NCBI GenBank assembly: GCA_041687095.1
Contig: JAWLCQ010000060.1
Span: forward strand, 1 to 24,652
Source: JAWLCQ01 sp041687095
GTDB taxonomy: Bacteria > Planctomycetota > Phycisphaerae > SM23-33
Direction of reading: 5' to 3'
DNA: 24,652 nucleotides
Part shown: positions 24,312-24,652 of the stretch, one piece after another
How positions within the stretch are numbered: position 1 is the first letter of the stretch
Layout of the letters: every line of letters starts with the position of its first letter
Made by a program: the position numbers and the translations under genes
The notes under the pieces: generated by a model
The model's database searches: none
What the model saw: only the letters and a program-made list of their open reading frames with translations
Told to the model about the DNA's origin: nothing

Positions 24312-24423
24312 TTGCGGAACGCGTGCCACCCTCAACCTGCACCCTCCGTGCAGCTCCGGGGCCCCGACCCAGGTGACCCGGAGCGCCAGACGGCGCCGCT
24401 TGAGAGTGGCACCCGTTCCGCAA
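24312..24423. repeat. Cloverleaf-like palindromic element
   Basis: The outer arms TTGCGGAACGCGTGCCACCC (24312) and GGCACCCGTTCCGCAA (ending 24423) form a 24-bp stem with 22 matches. Inside are three further hairpins: CTGCAC-CCTCC-GTGCAG (24337-24353), CTCCGGG-16 nt-CCCGGAG (24354-24383) and CGCC-AGAC-GGCG (24384-24395). No coding frame is supported. It resembles the GGGTGCCAC elements at 17081 and 17957. Confidence 0.75.
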
Positions 24424-24481
24424 CCGACATCGGAGAACCGGCGAGCGGGCGCCGGCGGGGACAGCGCGGCGATCATTCACG

Positions 24482-24501
24482 GAACGAACGTTCTGTACAA
24501 T
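24482..24501 (+). promoter_or_regulatory. GAACNNNNGTTC box next to a -10 sequence
   Basis: GAACGAACGTTC at 24482-24493 fits the palindromic LexA (SOS) box known from Gram-positive bacteria. TACAAT, a good -10, follows at 24496-24501. A convincing -35 is not seen. Any gene it serves would lie beyond the window end. Confidence 0.35.
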
Positions 24502-24576
24502 ACGGGCACTGGCGTCTGCCGTCAAGCCCCGCCCCGTCGTCCCCAGGGCCATCGCAAGCTCGTAACCGTTCCCGGG

Positions 24577-24652
24577 GTGCCACCCTCAAGCGGCGCTGTT
24601 TGCCGCTTGGGGGTGCTGCGGCCGGGGGGCAGCACCCCCAAGCCGCGAACGG
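24577..24652. repeat. Truncated GTGCCACCC palindromic element
   Basis: It starts with GTGCCACCCTCAA, as in the element at 24312, then forms CAAGCGGC, loop GCTGTTT, GCCGCTTG (24587-24609) and a perfect 11-bp stem GGGGGTGCTGC / GCAGCACCCCC (24609-24639). The window ends before the closing arm. Confidence 0.75.

Overview
The window is a very GC-rich bacterial draft scaffold with one 10-N gap at 15833-15842. A complete run of peptidoglycan and division genes, a DAP-type MurE, GTG starts with 4-base overlaps, and many families of short palindromic intergenic repeats fit a Planctomycetota bacterium, most likely of the Phycisphaerae type. That placement is an inference from gene order and style; no marker gene in the window proves it.

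Layout. Positions 1-980 carry no credible gene. They hold stacked repeats: a 323-bp element with 38-bp terminal inverted repeats, a 33-bp tandem repeat, and a GGGGCGAGGG family in opposed copies. Positions 981-11649, all on the minus strand, form a dcw (division and cell wall) cluster read mraZ - small ORF - rsmH - LysM protein - ftsL-like - ftsI - murE - murF - mraY - ftsW. The classic murD is absent between mraY and ftsW. A two-LysM membrane protein sits between rsmH and ftsL. GGGA boxes upstream of mraZ look like a MraZ operator. ftsW contains a run of 21 G/C that replaces a membrane segment with glycines.

Positions 11650-12417 hold an 88-bp-period hairpin array. Then come a GT4 glycosyltransferase (minus), a Fic AMP-transferase (plus), a lipoprotein with a pseudopilin-like end (minus), a GH130 phosphorylase-like enzyme (minus) and a degenerate CPBP membrane protein (minus) with a palindromic element inside its reading frame. 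Diverging from it is a two-gene plus-strand unit of a GH20-type hexosaminidase and an M14 carboxypeptidase, both without signal peptides. An EntS-like MFS exporter converges on this pair, and a second MFS transporter lies behind a clear TATAAT promoter. The last 430 bases contain a cloverleaf-like palindromic element, a GAACNNNNGTTC box next to a -10 sequence, and a truncated further palindrome.

How it works together. The dcw genes supply cytoplasmic precursor synthesis (MurE, MurF), lipid I formation (MraY), septal glycan polymerisation (FtsW) and crosslinking (FtsI), with MraZ and RsmH as the usual leading pair. The GH130, GH20, M14 and transporter genes suggest intracellular breakdown and transport of glycans or glycopeptides. 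The most unusual material is the non-coding DNA: at least five hairpins share the loop GCTGTT (four of them GCTGTTC or GCTGTTT) while their stems differ.
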